64,000 bases of DNA from Phycisphaerales bacterium (GCA_020639095.1 JACKHH010000004.1:1-64000); one strand, 5' to 3'. Shown: positions 24,208 to 32,979, counted from the stretch's first letter. Translations and numbers: made by a program. The notes: a model not told the origin generated them from the letters alone.

Positions 24208-25431
24208 CTAGGGATTGCCGCCACTCGGTTGCATCGGAAGCACAGCCGTCGGAACCTTCGGCCTCGGCGGATCCACCCTGCGATTCATCTTCGTCACGTC
24301 GCGGTAGACGATGGGAATCTTCGCTTCCGCGAACTTCGGATCATCGGTCGTAACGGTTACCTCCAGATCCTCCGGCAGACTCTCGTCGGTCAGCGGATCA
24401 ACCAGCGCAACTTCAACGCGTCGGTGGTCCTTCTCGTTGTAGAACCGAGCTTCAAACTTCGGGTTGTTCGTCGTGGCACTGAGGATGCGCCCCCGCTCCC
24501 CGTCGTTCCACATCAACTCGACCGCTTCCTTCCAATACGAGCGCGTCGTTGACGGAAGAATGAAAGCTGCCGGTCGAATCGAGACGCGCGGAACAACCGT
24601 GCCGTACACATTGATGTAGATCTTGGGATCGTCCTTCACACCGGTCGTCAACGCGAACCGGCCGCGAACTTTGTTCGAGTCAGCCTTGGGATGGGCGGTC
24701 ACGACGAGTTCGTAGCGTTCGCCCTCGGTGATCGTGCGCAGAACAGCCGATGCGTCACCATCTTCGGAGGTAAGTAGCGTCGGCGCGATCGGATCACCGT
24801 CGCCGCGCATGATGAACACTTTCTCCTGCGCGGGCTCTTCCGCGCCTTCAAAGATGCGGCGGAAGTTGACGAGCTTGGGGTCGAGCCGGACGGCATCCAT
24901 GATCTTGCCCTTGCAGATCAGCTTGAGCAGCGACTTCGAGGGATCATTCGTTTCGACCTTGATCTCACGCGTGAAATCACCCTGCAACTTTGGGCAACTC
25001 AGCATCACGACGAAGTGCTCAGTGTCGCCGGGTTCAATCGTACGTTCGGCACTGCCGTTGTAGTGGGTTCCGCAACCACCGCGCGCCCGCATTTGCAGCG
25101 GCGCAGTTCCGTCGTTGCGAATCTCAAACGCGAAGTCGACGCTCTTGACGGCGGCTCGCCATACCGGCGGCATGGTCACGGTGGACTTTTCGCAAACCCA
25201 TATCGCATTCGGGTCTGGCGTGAAACTCTTGACCGTGCGCTTGGTCGGCCCTTTGCGCTCAGGCGTAGGCGTTGAAGTTTCTTCGCCCGAACCATCGGCT
25301 GAGCTGCTGTCTGCCGGAGGCTTGGCAACCGCAACGCTGACCGGGATTACCCACAAGCAACTTGCGAGCACGGCAAGGCAACCAACCGTTGACAACCACG
25401 ACTGCCTGGCGAATCGAGTCGACACGTACAT
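24208..25431 (-). CDS. DUF1573-like secreted protein, Cys paralogue
   Basis: A 407-residue exported protein closely related along its length to the preceding selenoprotein. I start at ATG 25431 (TGGAG 9 bases upstream), which gives the signal MYVSTRFARQSWLSTVGCLA. The first Ig-like domain contains FAFEIRNDGTAPLQMRARGG, then Cys120 where the paralogue has UGA, then a PGDTEHFVVMLSC stretch. The two genes are 159 bp apart in the same direction, a tandem duplication. Probably periplasmic or cell-surface; role unknown. Confidence 0.85.
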   Translation of the reverse strand: MYVSTRFARQSWLSTVGCLAVLASCLWVIPVSVAVAKPPADSSSADGSGEETSTPTPERKGPTKRTVKSFTPDPNAIWVCEKSTVTMPPVWRAAVKSVDFAFEIRNDGTAPLQMRARGGCGTHYNGSAERTIEPGDTEHFVVMLSCPKLQGDFTREIKVETNDPSKSLLKLICKGKIMDAVRLDPKLVNFRRIFEGAEEPAQEKVFIMRGDGDPIAPTLLTSEDGDASAVLRTITEGERYELVVTAHPKADSNKVRGRFALTTGVKDDPKIYINVYGTVVPRVSIRPAAFILPSTTRSYWKEAVELMWNDGERGRILSATTNNPKFEARFYNEKDHRRVEVALVDPLTDESLPEDLEVTVTTDDPKFAEAKIPIVYRDVTKMNRRVDPPRPKVPTAVLPMQPSGGNP

Positions 25432-25688
25432 GTGATGCATCTCCACGACGGCGCGCAAACGCTTCGCCGCCCTCCATCTCAACATGAAACCATCAAGTCT
25501 TGACCCTGCAATTCAGCTTACCGGGTTGTCGCCCGTTCCGCAGGCGAATCGTGTAACTCCTGTGTAACCCGCAACGGTATTCTCGGACGTTCACCCGCTC
25601 ATGCCGTGGGAAACCCACAAATGAAACGTCCACGCACGCTCGCCGATACACCAGCGAGAGGCATTTCGAGCACCGCCAGGAGCCCCGC

Positions 25689-26852
25689 ATGCTGACAGCC
25701 GAGTCTTCCACCGCGCGCGAGACAGCCCACGCCCTGCTTACCGATGCCGTTCGCGCCGAGGCGTCCGACCTGCACCTCCTCGCAGGCCACGCACCGCGCT
25801 TGCGCGTACACGGGGAGCTGGCGGCCTATGGCGACCCGGTCGACGGCGCCGCCCTGGAAGCGATGCTTCGCGCGGTCTGCCCCGCAGCCTCTGTCGAGAT
25901 GATCGATCGCAGCGTACACGAAGCCGCCCGCCGCATGGGCGACGAACTGGTACACGATCTCGACTTCTCCTACCAACTCGATATCGACGGAATGCTGCAC
26001 CGCTTTCGCTTCAATGTCTTCTATGCGCATGGGTCGCTCGGGGCGTGCATTCGGATGATTCCCGCGCAGGTTCCGTCCGTGCAGTGGTCGGGCCTGCCTG
26101 AGCACATCGTTGACCGCTGTGTTGGTTTTCACAATGGCCTCATGCTCGTGACCGGGGTGGCAGGCTCGGGCAAGAGCACGACGCTCGCGATCATTCTCGA
26201 ACGCATGGTGCGGATGTACGGCTGTCGCGTGATCACCGTGGAAGAACCGATCGAGTATGTGCACGTGTTCGGCGACAACGCGCTGATCACGCAGCGCGAG
26301 GTTGGCGTGGACGTTCCCAGTTTCGCGGCTGGCCTGAAGTACGGGTTGCGGCAGGATCCCGACGTGATTCTTGTCGGCGAGATTCGCGATCAGGAAACCG
26401 CGCAGATGGCGCTCACCGCGGCGGAGACGGGCCACCTGGTGCTCTCCACGCTGCACACGCGCGACGCCAAAGGCGCGGTCAGCCGATTCACCGACCTCTT
26501 CCCCAGCGATCGCACCGATGAAATCTGCGCCCAACTCGCGCTGAACCTGCGCGCCGTCTTCAGCCAGCACCTGCTGCCCAGCGCCACCCCCGGCGAGAAA
26601 CGCATCCTGGCGATCGAGGTGATGTTCAACAACCTGCCGGTGGCCAGCGCGATCCGTTCGAACAACCTCGTCGCGATGGGCGACGCGATCCTCACCGGCA
26701 AGAGCGACGGCATGATCACGCTAGACGAATCGCTGGCATCCCACGTCCAAACCGGCAGAATCACACTGACCAGCGCCCTGGAATGCGCCAACAACCCCAC
26801 CCGCCTGAACGCCATGCTGGGGCAGCAGTCTACGAACGGCAAGCGGCGCTAG
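25689..26852 (+). CDS. pilT: PilT-type ATPase (twitching motility / pilus retraction)
   Basis: A 387-residue hexameric secretion-type ATPase. The N-terminal domain (to about residue 130) is followed by Walker A GVAGSGKSTT, the Asp box region VEEPIEYVH, Walker B DVILVGEIRD and the His box STLHTRDA. Length and motifs fit PilT/PilU better than GspE/PilB, because the long N-terminal module and Cys-zinc motif are absent. AGGAG lies 6 bases before the ATG. No other pilus gene is nearby, so it acts with components encoded elsewhere. Confidence 0.92.
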   Translation: MLTAESSTARETAHALLTDAVRAEASDLHLLAGHAPRLRVHGELAAYGDPVDGAALEAMLRAVCPAASVEMIDRSVHEAARRMGDELVHDLDFSYQLDIDGMLHRFRFNVFYAHGSLGACIRMIPAQVPSVQWSGLPEHIVDRCVGFHNGLMLVTGVAGSGKSTTLAIILERMVRMYGCRVITVEEPIEYVHVFGDNALITQREVGVDVPSFAAGLKYGLRQDPDVILVGEIRDQETAQMALTAAETGHLVLSTLHTRDAKGAVSRFTDLFPSDRTDEICAQLALNLRAVFSQHLLPSATPGEKRILAIEVMFNNLPVASAIRSNNLVAMGDAILTGKSDGMITLDESLASHVQTGRITLTSALECANNPTRLNAMLGQQSTNGKRR

Positions 26853-26895
26853 CCGCTCGCAAATCTCTCCACAACGGGAGGAATAAAATCCGCGC

Positions 26896-26924
26896 TTGAC
26901 AGATCAATTTTGTTGCGTTAGCAA
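26896..26924 (+). promoter_or_regulatory. Promoter of the recombinase gene, probably leaderless
   Basis: TTGACA at 26896-26901, a 17-bp spacer and TAGCAA at 26919-26924. Start of transcription would fall near 26931, only about two bases before the ATG at 26933. There is no Shine-Dalgarno sequence in that space, so the message would be leaderless. Confidence 0.55.
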
Positions 26925-26932
26925 TACGCAAC
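26912..26932. promoter_or_regulatory. Palindromic operator-like site over the recombinase -10 region
   Basis: Perfect inverted repeat GTTGCGT - TAGCAAT - ACGCAAC, 7-bp arms, lying across the -10 box and ending against the start codon. Position and symmetry fit a repressor site or a binding site for the recombinase itself. Confidence 0.55.
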
Positions 26933-27646
26933 ATGACTGATCGACAAAGAGTACGCGCCCGCCTCCCCTGGGAGATCACGCCCGAGATGTTCCTGTCGCC
27001 TGCGGAACTGGGCGCCCTGCTCGATCATGTTCGCACGGCAGCGACGACCGCCGCCCCGCAACAACGCAGCGCAGCCCGCACGGATGAGGTGATCATCGAA
27101 GTCCTGGTGCACTCCGGCCTGCGGACGTCTGAATTCTGTGCGTTGCGTGTTGCTGATGCGCGAATAGGCCGCAGCCAATCGGAGTTGTTTGTGCGCGGCA
27201 AACGCGGCGACGATCGCACCGTGTGCATTCCGAAACGTGTCGCCGCGCTGGTTCAACAGTACGTGAAATCAATCCGCCCAAAGGACATCGCCTCAAGCTC
27301 AAGGCGGAACACGGAACAGGCAACGCTGATACTCAATGAACGCGGTAAACCCTACGAACGCACCGGCATGTACCGGCGCGTCAAACGCATCCTAACCGAC
27401 ACGGGTTTGGGCGAGCGCGCGAGCGTGCAACTGCTGCGACACACGTACGGTTACCTCGCTTACAAGCAAACCGGTGGAAACCTCTTGTTCGTGCAGCGCC
27501 AGATGGGACATGCGCACCCGATGGTGACGAGCGTATACGCCAGCCTGATTGATGAGTCGTACGCCCTGCTCGCGGAGAAGCTGGACGCGGGCTCTGCGGG
27601 CCGAACCAAAATCAAACGCAAACGTGCAGCCGTGAGTACGCACTGA
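26933..27646 (+). CDS. Short tyrosine recombinase
   Basis: A 237-residue tyrosine recombinase/integrase consisting almost only of the catalytic domain; the usual N-terminal SAM-like core-binding domain is missing. Catalytic residues visible: Arg in HSGLRTSEFCAL, His-x-x-Arg region LLRHTYG, His in QMGHAH and the nucleophilic Tyr in TSVYASL. All appear intact. It is led by a palindrome over the promoter. Its TGA stop overlaps an ATG of the following frame by one base. No att-site direct repeats were seen. It could be a solo recombinase or the remnant of a mobile element. Confidence 0.85.
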   Translation: MTDRQRVRARLPWEITPEMFLSPAELGALLDHVRTAATTAAPQQRSAARTDEVIIEVLVHSGLRTSEFCALRVADARIGRSQSELFVRGKRGDDRTVCIPKRVAALVQQYVKSIRPKDIASSSRRNTEQATLILNERGKPYERTGMYRRVKRILTDTGLGERASVQLLRHTYGYLAYKQTGGNLLFVQRQMGHAHPMVTSVYASLIDESYALLAEKLDAGSAGRTKIKRKRAAVSTH

Positions 27647-27657
27647 TGGAGACCCCC

Positions 27658-28032
27658 ATGGCAGATACCGCAACACACTTCGATACGATTCGCGAAATGC
27701 TGGTCGACATTCTCGGCGTTGACGAGGAGGAGGTGGTCCCCGAAGCACGGTTCTTCGAAGACCTCAATGGCGAGTCGATCGATATACTGGAGTTGCAATT
27801 CCGACTCAAACAGCACTACCAGGTCGACATCCCCATTCAGGAACTCGCATCGAGCGCGTCGATTGAAGTGACGCCAGACGGCATGATCACACAAGACTCG
27901 CTCCAGCAAATGGCGAAGCGGTTCCCATCGTTGGATGTCTCGCGAATCGGCGACGACCCGCGGCAGGATCGAGTCACCGAGCTACTCACCGTCGCGGCGA
28001 TCGTCGGGTTCGTTGAGGCGTCCGTCGGCTGA
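27658..28032 (+). CDS. Acyl carrier protein-like protein
   Basis: A 124-residue protein with an ACP fold signature: FFEDLNGESIDILELQFRL, where Ser40 is the likely 4'-phosphopantetheine site (compare DSLD in ordinary ACP). I start at ATG 27658, which has GGAG 6 bases upstream, in place of the ATG at 27646 that overlaps the recombinase stop. It is about 45 residues longer than FabF-cluster ACPs, with a non-homologous C-terminal extension. No fatty-acid or polyketide gene is adjacent, so the partner is unknown. Confidence 0.8.
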   Translation: MADTATHFDTIREMLVDILGVDEEEVVPEARFFEDLNGESIDILELQFRLKQHYQVDIPIQELASSASIEVTPDGMITQDSLQQMAKRFPSLDVSRIGDDPRQDRVTELLTVAAIVGFVEASVG

Positions 28033-28213
28033 CATGCCCATGACATAGTCTCAGCGTCCCCCATGAATTTGGTCGGGTGGCCCACCCCTTTACGAAGAAT
28101 GCGCGCGAAGGGGGACTTTAAGTGCGCTAAGTACAAATGGCTGCTATCGTTACACCTTTCAAGTTCCGGCAAGAACATGGAGGTTCACGATGAGCAGCCA
28201 AGTATGGAAGGTA

Positions 28214-29046
28214 GAACTATCCCATTACTTGGTTTTCCATTATGGTCATGTTATAAGTGGCCATGCTTAAACTCACGGACGAACAGTTGGACTGGTTGGT
28301 GGAACGGATTCCCGATCACACGCCCAGCCCCAAGGGCGGACGACCACCAGTGGACAAACGCAATGCCGTTCAAGGTATCTTCTGGATTCTCGACAACGGT
28401 GCGAAGTGGAAAGACCTCCCCAAGCGATTCGGCTCGAAGAGTTCGGTTCATCGTTGGTTCAAACGCTGGGTCGAGGGTCGCGTCTTCGAGAACATCATGC
28501 GCGATGCCGGTCGTGTAGTTGAAGAGCGCGACGGCTTTCGATTGTATGAATGTCATATCGACGGCACCTTCAGCAAGGCGCGTGGTGGCGGTGATGGCAT
28601 CGGCAGCACGAAAGCAGGAAAAGGCGTAAAAATAATGGTTTTGGTCGATGCCAAGGGGTTGCCGGTCGCCGTCGACACGACTTCCGCCAGCCCGCACGAA
28701 TCCCAATTGGTGCAGCGGCTGTTCAACTTCATGCTCACCGAAGAAACGCCCGAGCGCATCGTTGGTGACAAGGCTTATGACAGCGACGCGCTCGATGCCG
28801 AGTTGGATGCGCAGGGGATCGAGTTGATCTCCCCGCACCGAAGCAACCGCAAGAAGAAACACAAGACCCAGGATGGCCGGTCGCTGCGAAGATACAAACG
28901 CAGGTGGACGGTGGAGCGCACAATCGGTTGGATTCAACACTACCGTCGGCTGTGCATCCGATGGGAGAAGTCGACGGTGATGTTTCAGGGCTTCCTGCAT
29001 CTTGGTTGCACGCTGCTACTACTCAAAGAGGTTTTGGGATAGGTTC
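28214..29046 (+). mobile_element. IS5-family insertion sequence, 833 bp, apparently intact
   Basis: Ends are GAACTATCCCA on the left and, read inward on the right, GAACCTATCCCA: terminal inverted repeats with one base of difference. The element is flanked by TA on both sides (28212-28213 and 29047-29048), the 2-bp target duplication seen in the IS427 group. One transposase gene fills it. It sits between the ACP-like gene and a lipoprotein gene and supplies the first base of that gene's stop codon. Confidence 0.85.
28257..29042 (+). CDS. IS5-family transposase
   Basis: A 261-residue DDE transposase in one uninterrupted frame. The N-terminal helix-turn-helix part (KDLPKRFGSKSSVHRWFKRW) precedes the catalytic domain, with acidic residues in CHIDGTF, VGDKAYDS and VERTIGW, plus the YRRL-type Y-(2)-R-(3)-E region. 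The start may be GTG 28257 or ATG 28263. Unlike some IS5 relatives there is no frameshift, so the element is potentially active. Confidence 0.93.
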   Translation: MAMLKLTDEQLDWLVERIPDHTPSPKGGRPPVDKRNAVQGIFWILDNGAKWKDLPKRFGSKSSVHRWFKRWVEGRVFENIMRDAGRVVEERDGFRLYECHIDGTFSKARGGGDGIGSTKAGKGVKIMVLVDAKGLPVAVDTTSASPHESQLVQRLFNFMLTEETPERIVGDKAYDSDALDAELDAQGIELISPHRSNRKKKHKTQDGRSLRRYKRRWTVERTIGWIQHYRRLCIRWEKSTVMFQGFLHLGCTLLLLKEVLG

Positions 29047-29681
29047 TAATCAACATAAGTGAACAGGAGAATTGCTCGAGAGAAATCGGGCTCAACGCCT
29101 TCACCATCGACAAACCCCTCGTTATCGACAAATTGGACGCTCAGTTTATAGTGATCTACTCGAACGTGCATGTCGTTCAGAAAGCGTATCGAACTCGAAT
29201 TTGCAGCGCGCTCATTTTCGAACCGCTCTGCCGCGTCACGGACCAGCCGCACTCCCTGGCGTACAACCTCTTCGTGTAGGCCATTTGGCCCCATTCGCGT
29301 CCACTCATCTATTAAGGCAGCGATAATTGCATCGTTGAATCTAAGTTCAGCTTCGACGGAAACAAAGCTGTGATACTGCTCAGATCGAGACCGCTCGTAG
29401 ATTGTAAGGCGCCATTCAGTGATGTATGGCCAATTGGCAGGTGCAGCGATGTGGCAAGGACCGAGCCAAATGACAGGATCGTCTTTGAAAGCCCTCTCTT
29501 GCTTTTCGGGAGCAGCAGGATGATACCCGCTCTGCTCCATGATGCGGATCATCGACAACATCGCACCGGTATGGACATGAAGCGTACTACTGCGCGGCTT
29601 CGGTGTCGCCGCCGCCTCGTCGCGGCATCCCGCTTGTTGAACCGCCACCAACAACAAGATCAGTTGCGGTAGTACACGCAT
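29046..29681 (-). CDS. Lipoprotein of unknown function, C-terminus altered by the IS
   Basis: A 211-residue predicted lipoprotein: MRVLPQLILLLVAVQQAGC places the lipid-bearing Cys at residue 19. The start at 29681 is chosen for this signal; ATG 29741 would add 20 residues ahead of it. No domain is recognised. Its TAG stop (29046-29048) is made of the last base of the IS plus the duplicated TA. Removing the IS in silico lets the frame run 29 codons further, so the native C-terminus was probably longer. Base composition is lower in GC than its neighbours. Confidence 0.6.
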   Translation of the reverse strand: MRVLPQLILLLVAVQQAGCRDEAAATPKPRSSTLHVHTGAMLSMIRIMEQSGYHPAAPEKQERAFKDDPVIWLGPCHIAAPANWPYITEWRLTIYERSRSEQYHSFVSVEAELRFNDAIIAALIDEWTRMGPNGLHEEVVRQGVRLVRDAAERFENERAANSSSIRFLNDMHVRVDHYKLSVQFVDNEGFVDGEGVEPDFSRAILLFTYVD

Positions 29682-29934
29682 CGGTGGCTGAAGTAAGCAG
29701 GCCTTTCGTTCACATTGTCGACCCCTCGTTCTGTCATTCACGATGCATGAATTGTGACTGAATCAGTTTGCAATCTCAAGCGAAGGATAAGCACCACCCT
29801 GGTTGTTCACGTTTTCACCATCGCGGCTATCGTCGGGTTGATCGAAGCGACTTTGAATTGATTCGCATCGAGCGACACGCAATGTTGACCCACTCGAGCC
29901 TGGCTCTTGGTCCCGATCATTGTGCGTGTGGGGC

Positions 29935-30168
29935 GGGCTTCCCAGCCGGTCTGACCGGTTGGAAAACCGGTCTCCCAGTGACGTGAGCCAATCCGAGCCG
30001 CGACTGTCAGGGAGCGGAGGCAAACGGTGGCGCTTCGTCGTGCTGCATCGTACGCCCAATGACTGGCTGTCTGCTGATTCGTTGTCGGGCGAACGCCTCT
30101 TCAGGAAGCTTGCAAATCTCGCGCGATAGTCCTCCCACCGCTCCCTTACAGTCGCGGCTCGGATTAAC
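29935..30168. repeat. Palindromic repeat cluster (GCCGGT and GAGCCGCGAC families)
   Basis: This gap of about 550 bp (29682-30236) has no convincing gene. 29935-29978 is a second copy of the GCCGGTC/GACCGGTT family. AATCCGAGCCGCGACTGTCA near 29990-30018 and its inverse at about 30141-30168 frame a 120-bp spacer; the same unit occurs inside the Sir2 gene at 30625-30690. 30213-30236 is a GGCGGGCAATAGCCCGCC palindrome. Confidence 0.65.
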
Positions 30169-30236
30169 AACTTCCCGCTCTGGCTATTTCCTTCGGTCGG
30201 ATGCCTCTCTTATGCCTCGGCGGGCAATAGCCCGCC

Positions 30237-31121
30237 CTACCTTTTGTTGGTTGGTATTCGCCGTATGACTTGGCTCATGATCTCCGCGGCTTTGCCTTGG
30301 AGGGTTTCGTCGGCTGATGCGGTCAGGGGGGTGGGTTCCAGGTTGATTTCAATCACCGTCGCCCCCGCACGCTTGGCGATGTGTGCGAGCGATGCCGCGG
30401 GCTGCACCACGCTGCTGGTGCCGATCACGAGCATCAGTTCGCAGGTGCTCGCAGCCTCCGCGGCATGTTCGATCGCCCCGGGCGGCAGCATCTCGCCGAA
30501 CCAGACTACGCCCGGGCGGGCGAGCGCGCCACACACTTTGCAACTTGGCATTTCTTCGGCGTGGGTCGTAGCGTTTGTATCTTCTTGGGAGGTTGTTGAG
30601 GTGCTTTGCGGTATTGGTTGCTTTCCGCTCCCTGACTGTCGCGGCTCGGATTTGTTTTGTCCGCTTCCTGATGGGCGCGGCTCGGATTGGGTTGCTGCTT
30701 CTGCGCGACGTTCGTGTCCGCATTTCGTGCAGCGGTCGATCCAGATGTCGCCGTGGAGCGCGATGATGTTGCGGCTGCCCGCGACGTGGTGCAGCCCGTC
30801 CACGTTTTGCGTAATCAAGCAGAATTGCGGGCAGCGTTGTTCGATCGCGACCAGCGCATGGTGCGCCGCATTGGGTTTTACATTACACAAACCGCGTCGC
30901 CGCGCGAGGTAGAACCGCCACACCATCTCGGGATCGCGCGCAAACGCCTGGGGCGTCGCCACATCCTCAGGCCGGTGCCCCTCCCACAGCCCACCGGCAT
31001 CGCGAAACGTCGCCACACCACTCTCAGCCGATACGCCCGCACCAGTCATCACGGCAATCGCCCGAGCGGCAGCGATGCGCCCCGCAAGCCGTTCAATCTG
31101 TTGTGCTAAATTGTCAGCCAC
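30237..31121 (-). CDS. Sir2-family NAD-dependent protein deacylase with repeat insertion
   Basis: Sirtuin that removes acyl groups from lysines using NAD. The core motifs are intact: GAGVSAESGVATFRD, TQNVDGLH, LHGD (catalytic His) and GTSSVVQP. The zinc knuckle Cys pairs CTKCG and CKVCG are present but pushed apart by about 45 residues containing SEPRPSGSG and SEPRQSGSG, the translation of two dispersed-repeat copies. I start at GTG 31121 (294 residues); an ATG at 31181 is possible but would overlap the start of the divergent efflux gene. No ribosome-binding site decides it. Confidence 0.85.
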   Translation of the reverse strand: MADNLAQQIERLAGRIAAARAIAVMTGAGVSAESGVATFRDAGGLWEGHRPEDVATPQAFARDPEMVWRFYLARRRGLCNVKPNAAHHALVAIEQRCPQFCLITQNVDGLHHVAGSRNIIALHGDIWIDRCTKCGHERRAEAATQSEPRPSGSGQNKSEPRQSGSGKQPIPQSTSTTSQEDTNATTHAEEMPSCKVCGALARPGVVWFGEMLPPGAIEHAAEAASTCELMLVIGTSSVVQPAASLAHIAKRAGATVIEINLEPTPLTASADETLQGKAAEIMSQVIRRIPTNKR

Positions 31122-31179
31122 GTCGGAGATTGTACCGATTGCCCTTGACAGTACGAACTGCTGTGACACAAATGCCCGC

Positions 31180-32979
31180 ATGAGACTCACGGCAGTATCC
31201 GCGGAAGACTCCCCCGACAATCAACCCCTCGCACTCGCGCGGATTTGCACCCTCTGCTTCGCCTGCGGATTGCTGGTTTCGGCTGGTCTGCTGGCGGGCT
31301 GCGACCAGTATTGGATCAACTCGGCTGACACCATCGCGAACCGCGTCATTCGCCAGCGCCAGCTTGATGCGCTGGGTGCGACGTCGGACGCGGACATCGG
31401 CAAGGAAGACGGGCAGAGTCGCAGCGGCAGCGATCCGTATGCGTTTGTCCCCCACCCGATAGACAACCGCGTACCGGCATCCTTCAACCGCCCCGCTCCG
31501 CTGCCCGAGATGAACACCGGCACGAACGGGTACGTGGATTCGAACGGCGTTGTCGTGGGCATGGACGATGATGAGGTCGTCGGGACGGACGGATTGCGGC
31601 CTTTCACGCTGTCCGAGGCGCTTGCCTACGCCTTCCATCACGCGTGGGACTTTCAGACGCAGAAGGAAGATTTGTATCTTGCGGCGCTGGATCTGATGAC
31701 CGAGCGGCAACTCTGGACGCCACAGCTCGAAGGTGAGATTCGCGCCCGCTACACCAATTACGGCCAGGAGCAGAGCTTCGACCAGGCAATGGCTGCGGTG
31801 TCGGAATTGTCGGCGACGCAGCGGCTACCCTATGGCGGTGACGTGTCCGCGCGGATCGTCAACGTGCTGATGCGCGACATCGGCCATCACACCACGACCG
31901 GCGAGACCGGTCAGATGATTCTGGAGGCGAACATTCCGCTGCTCAAGGGCGCGGGCCGCGTGGCGTATGAGTCGCGCTATCAAACCGAGCGCAACCTGAT
32001 CTACGCGGTGCGCGTGTTCGAACGCAACCGTCGCATCCTCACCGTTGACGTGGCGGGTGATTTCTTCGACCTGCTTGCAATTAAGGCGCGCATTGGCAGT
32101 GCGCAAACGGCATTGGATGACGCAATCTACGACTTGAATCGCACGCAGGCGTTGTTCGACGTGGGCAACGTGGAGCAGGTGGAAGCGCAGCGTTCACGCG
32201 TGCAGGTACTCGACAGTCGTAACAATCTGATCACGGCGGAGGTGCAGTATCGCAACGCGCTCGACCGTTTCAAAATCCGCATTGGCATGCCGACGGAGTC
32301 GCCGATTGATGCGGTAGACGAAGACCTCGACCTGTTCGAGCCCGATGTCACCGAGCGTGAAGCAATCGCCACAGCCCTGAAGTACCGCCTCGACCTGATC
32401 AATCAATTCGACTTCATCGACGATGCGCAGCGTGGTGTCCGCATCGCACGGAACAACTTCCTGCCCGCGTTCGACTTTACCGGCAGCGTGACGATGGACA
32501 CCGATCCCAACAGAATTCAGTCGTACAGCTACAACACGGAGCGCACGCGTTGGGATGCAGTATTCGCACTTGAATTGCCCATCGACCGCCGTGAAGAACG
32601 CAACGACTTCCGTGCGTCACTGATTGAACTCCGCCGATCCGAACGTGGCTATGAACTTGCGCGTGAGAACGTCGTGCTCGATGTCCGCAGCGCGCTGCGA
32701 AACGTTGAGCTTGCCCGCACCTCGATGGAGATTCAGCTTCAGAACATCGAGGTCAACAAGCTGCGAAACGAGCAAGCCCGAGAGTTGTTCGACCGGGGCA
32801 AGATTCGCTCGAACCGTGACCTTGTCGAAGCGCAGAATGCCGTGCAGTCGTCGACCAACCAGTACGCGAACGCGCTTGCGGACTATCGGCTCGCGATTCT
32901 CGCCCTGCTCCGCGACTGCGGTACGCTGCGTATCGATGATGACGGCTACTGGGTCCGCGAAGTACCCACCGTGAACTAA
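31180..32979 (+). CDS. TolC-like outer-membrane efflux lipoprotein
   Basis: A 599-residue outer-membrane factor. ATG 31180 leads to a lipobox LLAGC (Cys41) after an unusually long n-region. Two OEP repeats rich in coiled-coil helices follow, with typical pieces such as LTVDVAGDFFDLLA and ALADYRLAILALLRD. Probably forms the outer-membrane channel for the adaptor and ATPase encoded downstream on the same strand. A TTGACA at 31145-31150 with a poor -10 (ACAAAT) could be its promoter. Confidence 0.85.
   Translation: MRLTAVSAEDSPDNQPLALARICTLCFACGLLVSAGLLAGCDQYWINSADTIANRVIRQRQLDALGATSDADIGKEDGQSRSGSDPYAFVPHPIDNRVPASFNRPAPLPEMNTGTNGYVDSNGVVVGMDDDEVVGTDGLRPFTLSEALAYAFHHAWDFQTQKEDLYLAALDLMTERQLWTPQLEGEIRARYTNYGQEQSFDQAMAAVSELSATQRLPYGGDVSARIVNVLMRDIGHHTTTGETGQMILEANIPLLKGAGRVAYESRYQTERNLIYAVRVFERNRRILTVDVAGDFFDLLAIKARIGSAQTALDDAIYDLNRTQALFDVGNVEQVEAQRSRVQVLDSRNNLITAEVQYRNALDRFKIRIGMPTESPIDAVDEDLDLFEPDVTEREAIATALKYRLDLINQFDFIDDAQRGVRIARNNFLPAFDFTGSVTMDTDPNRIQSYSYNTERTRWDAVFALELPIDRREERNDFRASLIELRRSERGYELARENVVLDVRSALRNVELARTSMEIQLQNIEVNKLRNEQARELFDRGKIRSNRDLVEAQNAVQSSTNQYANALADYRLAILALLRDCGTLRIDDDGYWVREVPTVN

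Noticed and set aside
28190..28270. Short open frame MSSQVWKV... with GGAGG upstream, running into the IS
   Set aside because: Only eight codons precede the IS. Joining across the IS gives a frame antisense to the lipoprotein gene with no family match. It may be a gene remnant but cannot be supported.
31145..31173. Promoter TTGACA...ACAAAT before the TolC-like gene
   Set aside because: The -35 is good but the -10 matches only three of six positions, and the start site would leave no leader; kept only as a remark under that gene.
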